Source: Candidatus Woesearchaeota archaeon (GTDB taxonomy: Archaea > Nanobdellota > Nanobdellia > Woesearchaeales > GW2011-AR4). From it: a stretch of 5,704 nt of DNA. The stretch lies in contig JACPMP010000084.1 in the NCBI GenBank assembly GCA_016185915.1, forward strand, positions 1 through 5,704. The letters are read 5' to 3'. Positions 1-5,557 of the stretch are shown in pieces. The position numbers were made by a program, and so were the translations under genes. The notes below the pieces were generated by a model. That model ran no database searches, was not told where the DNA came from, and worked only from the letters and a program-made list of their open reading frames with translations. Positions within the stretch are counted from its first letter, which is position 1; every line of letters begins with the position of its first letter.

Positions 1-300
1 GATGACTTGTCAATAACCAACTTTGATTTCAGTGCTGAATTCAACAAAGCTATTGAAGCAAAAGTGACTGCTGAGCAAAATGCCTTAAAAGAGCAGAACA
101 ACTTAAAAGTTGTGGAGTTCCAAGCACAGCAAAAGATAACACAAGCAAAAGGTGAGGCAGAAGCAATAAGAATAGTTAATGAAGAATTATCAAAAAGTTT
201 AAGGTACATTGATTACTTGACAATCCAAAGATGGGATGGCAAAATGCCTCTTGCATTGGGAAGTGGAAGCTTGTTGTCAATAACAGGGCAGCAGAGATAA
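1..300 (+). CDS. Prohibitin/SPFH-family membrane protein, C-terminal end (5' truncated by window edge)
   Basis: The open frame runs from base 1, without a start, to TAA at 298-300, leaving 99 residues of a longer protein. The visible part reads DDLSITNFDFSAEFNKAIEA, which matches the end of the SPFH/prohibitin domain. It is followed by a charged Ala/Glu/Gln/Lys-rich helix (about residues 20-60, with AQQKITQAKGEAEA) of the kind that forms coiled coils in prohibitins and HflK/HflC. The tail, RWDGKMPLALGSGSLLSI, matches the W-D-G-K-x-P ending common in prokaryotic prohibitins. Family knowledge: these proteins are anchored by an N-terminal membrane segment (outside this window) and assemble into ring-like membrane scaffolds, often linked to membrane proteases. 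The TTG at 7-9 is an internal Leu codon, not a start, because family similarity continues upstream of it. Family assignment is strong; the specific role is unknown. Confidence 0.85.
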   Translation, partial: DDLSITNFDFSAEFNKAIEAKVTAEQNALKEQNNLKVVEFQAQQKITQAKGEAEAIRIVNEELSKSLRYIDYLTIQRWDGKMPLALGSGSLLSITGQQR

Positions 301-310
301 ATTTAAAATA
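301..310 (+). promoter_or_regulatory. TATA box of the Taw3 gene
   Basis: ATTTAAAATA begins on the base after the upstream stop codon. Its centre lies about 26 nt before the ATG at 332, the usual TATA-to-start-site distance in archaea. This predicts a transcript starting at or next to the ATG (leaderless). There is no Shine-Dalgarno sequence between the box and the ATG, which agrees. Confidence 0.6.
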
Positions 311-329
311 TTCTTTTTATTTATTTTAC
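311..329 (+). terminator. Possible T-rich terminator of the prohibitin-type gene
   Basis: A T-rich run with a T5 tract at 314-318 and T-rich blocks to 327 follows the prohibitin-type stop codon by about 10 nt. Archaeal RNA polymerase commonly terminates on U-rich stretches without a hairpin. The same bases form the initiation region of the Taw3 gene, so terminator and promoter would overlap. This rests on base composition only. Confidence 0.35.
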
Positions 330-331
330 TT

Positions 332-946
332 ATGTTCAATCATTTTGCCAAAGAAAAATCAGATTTTCTCAGAAAAAAGGACAAAAGCAAAAAGGGACAT
401 ATAGATAAAGATGCAGTTAAAATTATCAATGAAATCAATTCTAAAAAGGATTATTACACAACAAGCAGTTGCTCTGGAAGGATTGTCTTGTTGGAGATGA
501 AATCAAAAAAGAAAAATGAATGCAACTGGGTTTTCAGTAAACATGATAAGGTAAATCTTAAAGAAATAAAAAAATCATTGGAAAATTACATTAATAAAAA
601 TAATTCAATAAAAAAATTAAACACCATTAATAAAAAAATAAAAAATCAAATATACTTTAAACAACAGCCCATAATTCTTCATGTGGCTTGTAGGAATCTT
701 GATGCTGGGGAAAAATTACTTAACACTTCAAGAAAAATCTTCAGAATAGCTGGAATAATTGGAGTAACAAAAAGAAGAATAGTGCTTGAAATAATTAGTG
801 ATGAAAGATTGGAAACAATAATTGCTGATAAAGACTTTGCTGCTGATGAAGGTTATATTGAACAATTAATAAAATGGGATAATAGGAATTTTGTTAAAAA
901 TAAAAGGAAGGGTGAGAAGTTTTTGAAATTTATTCAGAAAATTTGA
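332..946 (+). CDS. taw3: Taw3/TYW3-type tRNA-Phe wyosine N4-methyltransferase
   Basis: A 204-residue protein recognised by several TYW3-family motifs: DKSKKGHID (residues 17-25), TTSSCSGRI (43-51), W-V-F-x-K-H (66-71) and HVACRNLDAGEKLL (117-130), followed by the hydrophobic G-I-I-G-V block near 141-145. Family knowledge: the enzyme uses S-adenosylmethionine to methylate N4 of the tricyclic base at G37 of tRNA-Phe during wyosine-derivative synthesis, which stabilises codon-anticodon pairing next to the anticodon and limits frameshifting. It acts in the cytosol. Length is close to that usual for the archaeal family. The middle (about 72-110) and the C-terminus are very rich in Lys, Asn and Ile, reflecting AT-rich codon use. 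The ATG at 332 is preferred because a TATA box lies 26 nt upstream and the conserved region starts soon after. No other wyosine-pathway gene (taw1, taw2, trm5) is in the window. Confidence 0.9.
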   Translation: MFNHFAKEKSDFLRKKDKSKKGHIDKDAVKIINEINSKKDYYTTSSCSGRIVLLEMKSKKKNECNWVFSKHDKVNLKEIKKSLENYINKNNSIKKLNTINKKIKNQIYFKQQPIILHVACRNLDAGEKLLNTSRKIFRIAGIIGVTKRRIVLEIISDERLETIIADKDFAADEGYIEQLIKWDNRNFVKNKRKGEKFLKFIQKI

Positions 947-951
947 GGAAG

Positions 952-962
952 TTTTAAATATA
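952..962 (+). promoter_or_regulatory. TATA box of the hicB-hicA pair
   Basis: TTTTAAATATA is centred about 26 nt before the hicB ATG at 983 and lies in the 36-base gap after the Taw3 stop codon. The position predicts a leaderless hicB-hicA transcript that is independent of Taw3. HicB-type antitoxins often repress their own promoter, but no clear operator palindrome is visible here. Confidence 0.6.
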
Positions 963-982
963 AGGTAATATTTAATTAAATC

Positions 983-1207
983 ATGTCAAAAGCATTTGAT
1001 ATTGTAATAAATGAAGAGTACATGAATAAAAAAAAGATTTTTGTAGCTCATTGCCTAAACTTAGGCATAGTCAGTCAAGGTAAAACAGTAGAGGAAGCTA
1101 TGGAAAACATTAAAGATGCCATAAAGTTGTATTTGGAAGAGAACCCTAAAGAAATACTTAAGAGTGAAGGGTTATTGCCTCCTATGGCAACAAGATTGTT
1201 TTTATAA
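983..1207 (+). CDS. hicB: HicB-like type II antitoxin (short form)
   Basis: A 74-residue protein with the HicB/UPF0150 core: an N-terminal strand (FDIVINEEY), a second strand ending in FVAHCLNLGIVSQGKTVEEA (from about residue 20), then the helix AMENIKDAIKLYLEE. The conserved S-Q-G-K-T-x-E-E-A turn is the clearest mark. Family knowledge: HicB folds as a partial RNase H-like domain and neutralises HicA by binding it. Many HicB proteins carry an extra C-terminal ribbon-helix-helix or helix-turn-helix DNA-binding domain. This one stops after a short tail (PPMATRLFL), so it has no obvious DNA-binding domain. hicA follows after 5 nt, which supports a cotranscribed antitoxin-first pair. The ATG at 983 is placed 26 nt after a TATA box. 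Confidence 0.85.
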   Translation: MSKAFDIVINEEYMNKKKIFVAHCLNLGIVSQGKTVEEAMENIKDAIKLYLEENPKEILKSEGLLPPMATRLFL

Positions 1208-1212
1208 GTGTG

Positions 1213-1437
1213 ATGAAACTGCCGATTATTTCTGCAAGAGAAGTTATCAAGGCATTAAGCTCAATAGGATTTAAAATTACACGACAATCAGGAAGTCATA
1301 TAATTTTAGTAAAATTGGTTGAAAATAAAAAATTGACAGTTGTTGTTCCAAAGCATGATGAAATAGCTAAAGGGACATTATTAAGCATAATTTCTCAAAG
1401 TAGTTTGACAAAAGAAGAGTTTTTGAAATTGTTGTGA
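1213..1437 (+). CDS. hicA: HicA-like mRNA interferase toxin
   Basis: A 74-residue protein starting MKLPIISAREVIKALSSIGF, followed by RQSGSHIIL with the family's conserved histidine (His29 from the ATG at 1213), then the strand LTVVVPKHDEIAKGTL and a C-terminal helix (SLTKEEFLKLL). Family knowledge: HicA is a small dsRNA-binding-like fold that cleaves RNA using this histidine and is blocked by HicB. All expected elements are present and nothing looks truncated, so the toxin is probably functional. An in-frame GTG at 1210 would add one residue; the ATG at 1213 fits the usual MK-L-P family start better. No Shine-Dalgarno sequence precedes it, so translation is likely coupled to hicB. Its stop codon lies 5 nt from the end of the convergent 259-aa orphan gene. 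Confidence 0.88.
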   Translation: MKLPIISAREVIKALSSIGFKITRQSGSHIILVKLVENKKLTVVVPKHDEIAKGTLLSIISQSSLTKEEFLKLL

Positions 1438-1442
1438 ATAAC

Positions 1443-2222
1443 TTAATTTATTCTTGTATAACCCACCACTTTGTACCAATTAATTGTAGTAGGAATGACT
1501 TCAAATTGATGTTGAATCACTTCTAAAACATCGTCCAGACTAGTTGTACCTATAATGTTATTTCTATCAAATCTTACTCTAATCCTATCTCCTTCGTTTA
1601 TGTTATCATAATGTCCTGATAGACCTACATTATATTCAATTGTATCATCACTTTGAATTCTATAAAGAGTAACTGCTTTCTCAGATGGTTGCAAAAAGGT
1701 CTGCGAAACTTCTATTACAGTTCCTTCTATGCTCTGCAGTGTTCCTTCATCAGTACTACCATGTGAAGATGCTATCTTTATCGTTTGGTTTGCTTCCGGA
1801 AAAACTTTCCTATATAGTTTAATTAACTCTTTATCAATTTGGCCAAACACTGCATCCAAAGTCTCATCTGGTATACTTAATCTGTTATTTGCTAATCTAC
1901 CAACCAAATCACGCTTATAGCCAGAATGCCTAGTCACCTTTTTGCCAAACTCAATTAAATAAGTAGACCTAGTACCGTCAGTTACTCTATAATCCAATTT
2001 CCATCCAATCATAATTCTTGGGGGCCACAATCCAATATGAAAACTTGCTTTTGATCTTGAGTACCTTGCTAGAGTGGCATTACCATGTATGGAAGCACCC
2101 TCAAAATGGATATTATAAACTCTACCAACCCATTTATATGCTTCTGTCTTTACAATATTTTCTAAACTATTAGGTATTTCCAATACATCTTCAATTTTAA
2201 ATGAATTAGTACCAATCTGCAT
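1443..2222 (-). CDS. Hypothetical protein, 259 aa, possible C-terminal small beta-barrel
   Basis: I do not recognise this protein. It starts at ATG 2222 (MQIGTNSFKI) and ends at TAA 1445-1443, with no signal peptide or membrane segment. The N-terminal 110 residues are rich in aromatic and basic residues (YKWVGRVYNIHF at 29-40, FHIGLWPPRIMIGWKLDYRV at 61-80) and look like alternating beta strands. A helical stretch follows (about 118-142, ETLDAVFGQIDKELIKLYRK), then a Ser/Gly/Thr-rich linker (152-164). Residues 165-220 (IEGTVIEVSQ, then TLYRIQSDDTIEYNV, then NEGDRIRVRF) have the strand spacing of an OB-fold-like barrel; this is an inference from pattern, not homology. No catalytic motif stands out. 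The gene has its own TATA box just after the EF-2 stop codon and faces hicA tail to tail. The continuous frame, well-placed promoter and protein-like composition make it a real gene. Confidence 0.8.
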   Translation of the reverse strand: MQIGTNSFKIEDVLEIPNSLENIVKTEAYKWVGRVYNIHFEGASIHGNATLARYSRSKASFHIGLWPPRIMIGWKLDYRVTDGTRSTYLIEFGKKVTRHSGYKRDLVGRLANNRLSIPDETLDAVFGQIDKELIKLYRKVFPEANQTIKIASSHGSTDEGTLQSIEGTVIEVSQTFLQPSEKAVTLYRIQSDDTIEYNVGLSGHYDNINEGDRIRVRFDRNNIIGTTSLDDVLEVIQHQFEVIPTTINWYKVVGYTRIN

Positions 2223-2245
2223 TTCTTTATAGAGAATGATAGTTC

Positions 2246-2256
2246 TATTTAAAAAT
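2246..2256 (-). promoter_or_regulatory. TATA box of the 259-aa orphan gene
   Basis: On the minus strand, TTTTTAAATA (2255 to 2246) is centred about 28 nt before the ATG at 2222. That predicts a leaderless transcript, and no convincing Shine-Dalgarno sequence is seen in between. The box sits within 20 nt of the EF-2 stop codon at 2265, so the orphan can be transcribed independently of EF-2. The T5 tract (2255-2251) may also help end the EF-2 transcript. Confidence 0.55.
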
Positions 2257-2264
2257 ATTTAACC

Positions 2265-4439
2265 TTAAGCCCCAACCATCGCCTCAGTAAGCCCCTTTCT
2301 ATCCCTTATTTGTTTTATAACTTTTCCCTGCAATTCTTCTGGCATTCTTTCAAACAACTGGTCAACTACAGAAGAGCTTCCTCTCCCGCCAGTTGCGCTT
2401 CTCAAGTCAGAGCTCCAGCCGAACATTTCGCCAACAGGCATTTTTGCTTTGACTGTTATAGTGTTTCCCTCCTGCACTACATCAAGCAATTGCCCTCTTT
2501 TGTTGCTGATTAGCTTTGATAAATCACCAAGGTAGTCAGCAGGAGCTTCAATCTGCAAAATTTGCAATGGCTCCAGCATAATAGGATATGCCTGCATCAT
2601 AGCTCCTCTGATTCCTTCCCTAACAGCAGGATAAATCTGGGCAGGCCCTCTGTGAATAGCATCTTCATGCAGTTTCATGTCTGTCAATATTACTTTGACT
2701 TTTGTGCATGGCTCTTTTGCTAAAGGTCCAGCGCCCATAACATCTTCAAACATATCCATTATCATTTCAATTACCTCTCCAAGATGAACCTGTCCTCTTG
2801 TCAAGTCAATAAAAATATTGCCTTTGAAAATATCCTTAACTTTAACAGCATCCTTTGAGTCCATTCCAGCTTCAACAAAAGCATCTCTCAACTCAAGCTC
2901 TTTTTTCTTAACCCTCATCTCAGGAATTTTTCCTGACTTAACGGCTTGGTATATTGAATCCTCCAGTGGCTCAACAACAAAGAACAGATGATTGTGCTTG
3001 TTTGGGGTTTTGCCCATCACCTCAGGAGACTTTTTTGTAATGCATTCTCTGTAAACAACAATAGGCTCAGATGTTTGCACTTCAACAAACTTCTCTGTCT
3101 TTATCCTGTTTTCTATGACCTCAAGATGAAGCTCGCCCATGCCGTGCATTAAATGCTCGCCTGTTTCTTCATTAATCTCAATCTTTACAGTTGGGTCTTC
3201 TTTGCCAACCATTCTTAAAACTTCAATTAATTTTGGCAAATCACTTGGCTTCTTTGCTTCAATTGCCTTTGTAACAACTGGCTCAAATATATGGGTTATT
3301 TGCTCAAATGGCTCTGTTGGATGCTCTGTTATAGTTTCGCCAACATAAGACTTAATGCCAGCAACACCGATTATGTTGCCAGCAGGAACATTATCAACAA
3401 TTTCCCTCTTTGCTCCATTGTAAATAAAAACCTGCTGAACTCTGGAATTTTGCTTCATTCTGTTAAGATAAACATCAACTCCTTTTTTCATTGTCCCGGA
3501 AAATAATCTTCCGGCTGAGATTTCACCAGCTTGCGGGTCAATAACAATTTTTGTAATTACAAAAAATACTCCTGCATTTGGATCGCATTTTATAAGCCCT
3601 TGGCCTTCCTCACCCTCAATTTCACCCCGCCATATTCTTGGAATTCTATATGGCTGCGCCACCAATGGATTTGGCAAATGCCTTACCACCATATCTAATA
3701 CAACTTCGTGCAAAGGAGCTTTGTCAGCCAATTCTTGATATTTTCCTTCCTGTTTGTATGCTTCAATCACATCTTTGAACGTGATACTCTTTTTCTGCAT
3801 ATAAGCAATTGATAACGCCCACTTATGGAATGCACTGCCAAAGCATACAGAGCCATCTTGCACATTAACCTGCCATCTTTCTCCATAGCCTTTTGGCGCA
3901 ATATCCATAATAAGCTTATTCACATTTGTGATTATTTTCACGAATCTTTCCTGCATCTTTTCAGGAGTCAATTGCAATTCCTTGATTAATCTGTCAACTT
4001 TGTTAATGAACAGCACTGGCTTTACTAACTCCCTTAATGCTTGCCTAAGAACAGTTTCTGTCTGCGGCATAATTCCTTCAACGCAATCAACAAGAACTAT
4101 AGCGCCATCTGCTGCTCGCATTGCCCTTGTAACTTCTCCTCCGAAGTCAACATGTCCAGGAGTGTCAAGAAGATTAATCAAGTATTCATCATTTTCGTAG
4201 TTGTGAACCATGGAAACAGCTGCTGTGTCAATTGTTATGCCTCTTTCCTGCTCGTCTGCGTGGAAATCAAGCTTTAACGCCTTTCCAGCGTCTTCCTTTG
4301 ACATCATGCCGGCTCCTGCAAGAAGATTGTCGCTAAATGTGGTCTTCCCGTGGTCAATATGCGCGCAGATTGCGATATTTCTAATATGGTCTGGCTTCTG
4401 CGTTATACGCATAACCTTATCAACCATTTTTTCTGACAT
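2265..4439 (-). CDS. fusA: Translation elongation factor 2 (aEF-2)
   Basis: A complete 724-residue archaeal EF-2, the GTPase that drives translocation on the ribosome. GTPase motifs, numbered from ATG 4439: G1 AHIDHGKT (26-33), G2 GITI (67-70), G3 DTPGH (92-96), G4 NKVD (146-149), G5 GSAF (201-204). The domain II region follows (about 290-375), then domain III with GMGELHLEV (433-441), and domain IV with KLHEDAIHRGPAQIYP (589-604). His596 there is the expected site of diphthamide modification, the target of diphtheria toxin-type ADP-ribosylation. The C-terminal domain holds GEMFGWSSDLRSATGGRG (670-687) and ends near RDRKGL. Length and motif order are normal. The frame extends to a TTG at 4454, but that codon overlaps the ribosome binding site GAGGT, so ATG 4439 is the start. 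The gene has its own promoter and is monocistronic or followed by a separately promoted orphan. Base composition is less AT-rich than its neighbours, as expected for a highly expressed gene. Confidence 0.97.
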   Translation of the reverse strand: MSEKMVDKVMRITQKPDHIRNIAICAHIDHGKTTFSDNLLAGAGMMSKEDAGKALKLDFHADEQERGITIDTAAVSMVHNYENDEYLINLLDTPGHVDFGGEVTRAMRAADGAIVLVDCVEGIMPQTETVLRQALRELVKPVLFINKVDRLIKELQLTPEKMQERFVKIITNVNKLIMDIAPKGYGERWQVNVQDGSVCFGSAFHKWALSIAYMQKKSITFKDVIEAYKQEGKYQELADKAPLHEVVLDMVVRHLPNPLVAQPYRIPRIWRGEIEGEEGQGLIKCDPNAGVFFVITKIVIDPQAGEISAGRLFSGTMKKGVDVYLNRMKQNSRVQQVFIYNGAKREIVDNVPAGNIIGVAGIKSYVGETITEHPTEPFEQITHIFEPVVTKAIEAKKPSDLPKLIEVLRMVGKEDPTVKIEINEETGEHLMHGMGELHLEVIENRIKTEKFVEVQTSEPIVVYRECITKKSPEVMGKTPNKHNHLFFVVEPLEDSIYQAVKSGKIPEMRVKKKELELRDAFVEAGMDSKDAVKVKDIFKGNIFIDLTRGQVHLGEVIEMIMDMFEDVMGAGPLAKEPCTKVKVILTDMKLHEDAIHRGPAQIYPAVREGIRGAMMQAYPIMLEPLQILQIEAPADYLGDLSKLISNKRGQLLDVVQEGNTITVKAKMPVGEMFGWSSDLRSATGGRGSSSVVDQLFERMPEELQGKVIKQIRDRKGLTEAMVGA

Positions 4440-4447
4440 TTTAATAA

Positions 4448-4453
4448 ACCTCA
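4448..4453 (-). promoter_or_regulatory. Shine-Dalgarno site that fixes the EF-2 start
   Basis: On the minus strand TGAGGT (4453 to 4448) lies 8 nt before ATG 4439 and matches the anti-Shine-Dalgarno end of 16S rRNA at GAGGT. It overlaps the alternative TTG at 4454, ruling that codon out. EF-2 is the only gene in the window with a clear site of this kind. Confidence 0.65.
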
Positions 4454-4496
4454 ATTAGATTTCTTATAATAAATTAATTCAAAAGAATTTTTAGGG

Positions 4497-4507
4497 TATT
4501 TTTAAAT
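4497..4507 (-). promoter_or_regulatory. TATA box of the EF-2 gene
   Basis: On the minus strand ATTTAAAAATA (4507 to 4497) is the best TATA match in the gap upstream of EF-2. Transcription about 26 nt downstream would begin near 4476 and give a 5' leader of roughly 35-40 nt carrying the Shine-Dalgarno site, unlike the leaderless arrangement of the other genes here. Confidence 0.5.
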
Positions 4508-4593
4508 GTTTAGATTATGGTGTGTCAGCAAGTGGTTAAATGAACAAAGCCACGCTTAAAAGATGTTTATTTCAATTTTGAGATTTGAGAACG

Positions 4594-4606
4594 AATAAAA
4601 AGCCCC
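4594..4606 (-). terminator. Possible T-tract terminator of the nuclease-like gene
   Basis: Immediately after the TAG stop (4608-4606) the minus strand reads a G/C run and then a T5 tract (4601-4597) followed by ATT. This is compatible with weak U-tract termination in archaea. No hairpin supports it. Confidence 0.3.
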
Positions 4607-5181
4607 TAATCATACAAGTCACATAACTTACTGTTCATAACACATATCATTTCTTTCTTTTGACTAATATACACAATTTTAATACTTAATTTATGATGAT
4701 TTTTTTGAAGTTGAATTAATCTAGTTTCGTCTAAACGAGAATTATTATCAAACATCACTAAATATGCACCCCCTTCCTTTTTTTTCTTTAATTTATCATA
4801 ATCATCTTTTATCTTCTTAATGACCTTACCTTCTGTATTATTCAAACAATGTTTTATTTCAATTCCAATCAATCTATTATCAAAATAAAAATCTCTTTTT
4901 TTACCGTCAATTTTACAGTTATATTTAAATTTTTTAGTGTTAAAAATACTTATGTCTGGTTGAAAGTCATAGCTACCATTTGAATATGCACCCACTTTAC
5001 AATGAACAGAAGTAGTATGAATTACGTTTCCATCCTGCTCATCTAACCTTTTTATCAAGTCATAATATAAAAAAGCTAAAAAATCATGTTCATTAAGAAA
5101 AAAGTAAGGCTTTGACTTGAATATTTTTTCAGCGTACTTCAATGAATCTCCTAATATTTTTGTTGCTGTATTTAAATTCAT
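4606..5181 (-). CDS. Putative PD-(D/E)XK-fold nuclease, 191 aa
   Basis: Not recognised as a named family, but it carries a restriction-endonuclease-like signature: a conserved-looking helix with Glu (NEHDFLAFLYYDLI, 30-43), then FQPDISIF with Asp76, then IGIEIKH with Glu108-x-Lys110, then a helix (KIKDDYDKLKKKK) and a strand AYLVMFD (139-145). In PD-(D/E)XK enzymes the Asp, Glu and Lys coordinate metal and catalyse phosphodiester cleavage. The spacing and the helix-strand-strand-helix-strand order fit that fold. Substrate is unknown; there is no methyltransferase, helicase or specificity subunit beside it. The gene is strikingly AT-rich and Lys/Asn-rich (one sampled 60-base stretch, 4861-4920, has 13 G+C, against 25 in 2641-2700 of EF-2), which may mean recent acquisition. 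ATG 5181 is chosen over the TTG at 5205 because the TATA box overlaps that TTG and lies 29 nt from the ATG. Alternative: an inactive nuclease-fold protein. Confidence 0.75.
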   Translation of the reverse strand: MNLNTATKILGDSLKYAEKIFKSKPYFFLNEHDFLAFLYYDLIKRLDEQDGNVIHTTSVHCKVGAYSNGSYDFQPDISIFNTKKFKYNCKIDGKKRDFYFDNRLIGIEIKHCLNNTEGKVIKKIKDDYDKLKKKKEGGAYLVMFDNNSRLDETRLIQLQKNHHKLSIKIVYISQKKEMICVMNSKLCDLYD

Positions 5182-5204
5182 AATATAGGTAACTATACTA
5201 ACCA

Positions 5205-5214
5205 ATATTTAAAA
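5205..5214 (-). promoter_or_regulatory. TATA box of the nuclease-like gene
   Basis: On the minus strand TTTTAAATAT (5214 to 5205) is centred about 29 nt before ATG 5181, predicting a leaderless or nearly leaderless transcript. It falls between the relE-type gene and the nuclease-like gene, so the latter does not depend on the toxin-antitoxin promoter. Confidence 0.55.
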
Positions 5215-5278
5215 GTATGGGGATTTTTATTATTTTTTGTCTGCTTCGCAGTAATTCATGCAATTCGGTGACAATCTT

Positions 5279-5296
5279 AAAAAAATATCAAAAAAG
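5279..5296 (-). terminator. T-tract terminator of the RelB/RelE pair
   Basis: Just after the RelE-type stop codon (TAG, 5302-5300) the minus strand carries a T6 tract (5295-5290) and a T7 tract (5285-5279). Consecutive U tracts without a stem are the usual archaeal intrinsic termination signal. This is the strongest such signal in the window. Confidence 0.5.
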
Positions 5297-5299
5297 CGA

Positions 5300-5557
5300 C
5301 TAAAACCTATCATAAATCCTTCCTCTGTGGTCAATAACTTGCACTAACAAAACTTTATTCTTAAAATCAACATCAATCAATAATCTATAATCGCCAACTC
5401 TCAGCTTATAATAATCCTTTCCTTCGAAATGTTCAAGATAACGAAAGGGAGCTTCTTGAACCTCTTTCGCTTTGAGAACAATTCTCACAGATATATCATT
5501 TGGCAATTTTCTCAAGAATTTTCTGGTTTTTGGATGCCACTCAACAGAATAGCTCAT
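5300..5557 (-). CDS. RelE/ParE-superfamily toxin (RelE-type mRNA interferase)
   Basis: An 85-residue protein of normal family length. It begins SYSVEWHPKTRKFLRKLP, the opening strand and helix of RelE-type toxins. A second helix follows (about 21-35), then the hallmark YYKLRVGDYRLLIDVD (49-64) with Arg53 and Arg58, and a last strand VLLVQVIDHRGRIYDRF (69-85) with His77, Arg78 and Tyr82. Family knowledge: RelE enters the ribosomal A site and cuts mRNA, using basic residues and often a C-terminal Tyr; ParE relatives instead poison gyrase. The basic C-terminal H-R-x-R-I-Y ending favours a RelE-like ribonuclease, but this is not decisive. The ATG at 5557-5555 overlaps the upstream antitoxin stop (ATGA), indicating translational coupling. 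No truncation is apparent. Confidence 0.87.
   Translation of the reverse strand: MSYSVEWHPKTRKFLRKLPNDISVRIVLKAKEVQEAPFRYLEHFEGKDYYKLRVGDYRLLIDVDFKNKVLLVQVIDHRGRIYDRF

Noticed and set aside
7..9. TTG at 7 as start of the first gene
   Set aside because: The D-x-S-I-T-N-F motif shows this is an internal residue of a longer prohibitin-type protein.
1210..1212. GTG at 1210 as hicA start
   Set aside because: The ATG directly after it gives the usual MKLP family start; the GTG adds only one residue.
1210..1216. RTGATGA C-box-like sequences (also near 799 and 1353) suggesting C/D box sRNAs
   Set aside because: All lie within coding sequence and lack properly spaced D boxes and paired ends; expected by chance in AT-rich DNA.
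1729..1920. Open frame of 63 residues on the plus strand inside the orphan gene
   Set aside because: It is antisense to a longer, well-promoted gene and has no recognisable protein features.
4440..4454. TTG at 4454 as the EF-2 start, adding five residues
   Set aside because: The TTG overlaps the GAGGT ribosome binding site of the better ATG at 4439, and the extra residues have no family support.
2310..4458. Several plus-strand open frames of 67-90 residues across EF-2
   Set aside because: They are antisense shadows of the conserved EF-2 gene, with no family match or promoter.
4532..4553. Inverted repeat GTGGTT/AAGCCAC-like in the gap upstream of EF-2
   Set aside because: The stem is only six pairs including one wobble, and there is no following T tract or sRNA box; likely chance.
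5182..5205. TTG at 5205 as start of the nuclease-like gene
   Set aside because: It lies inside the TATA box, so it would be upstream of the likely transcription start; ATG 5181 is 29 nt from the box.
5241..5251. Perfect short palindrome CTGC-TTC-GCAG between the toxin gene and the nuclease-like gene
   Set aside because: A four-pair stem with no T run on either side in a useful orientation; could be an operator half-site but no support.
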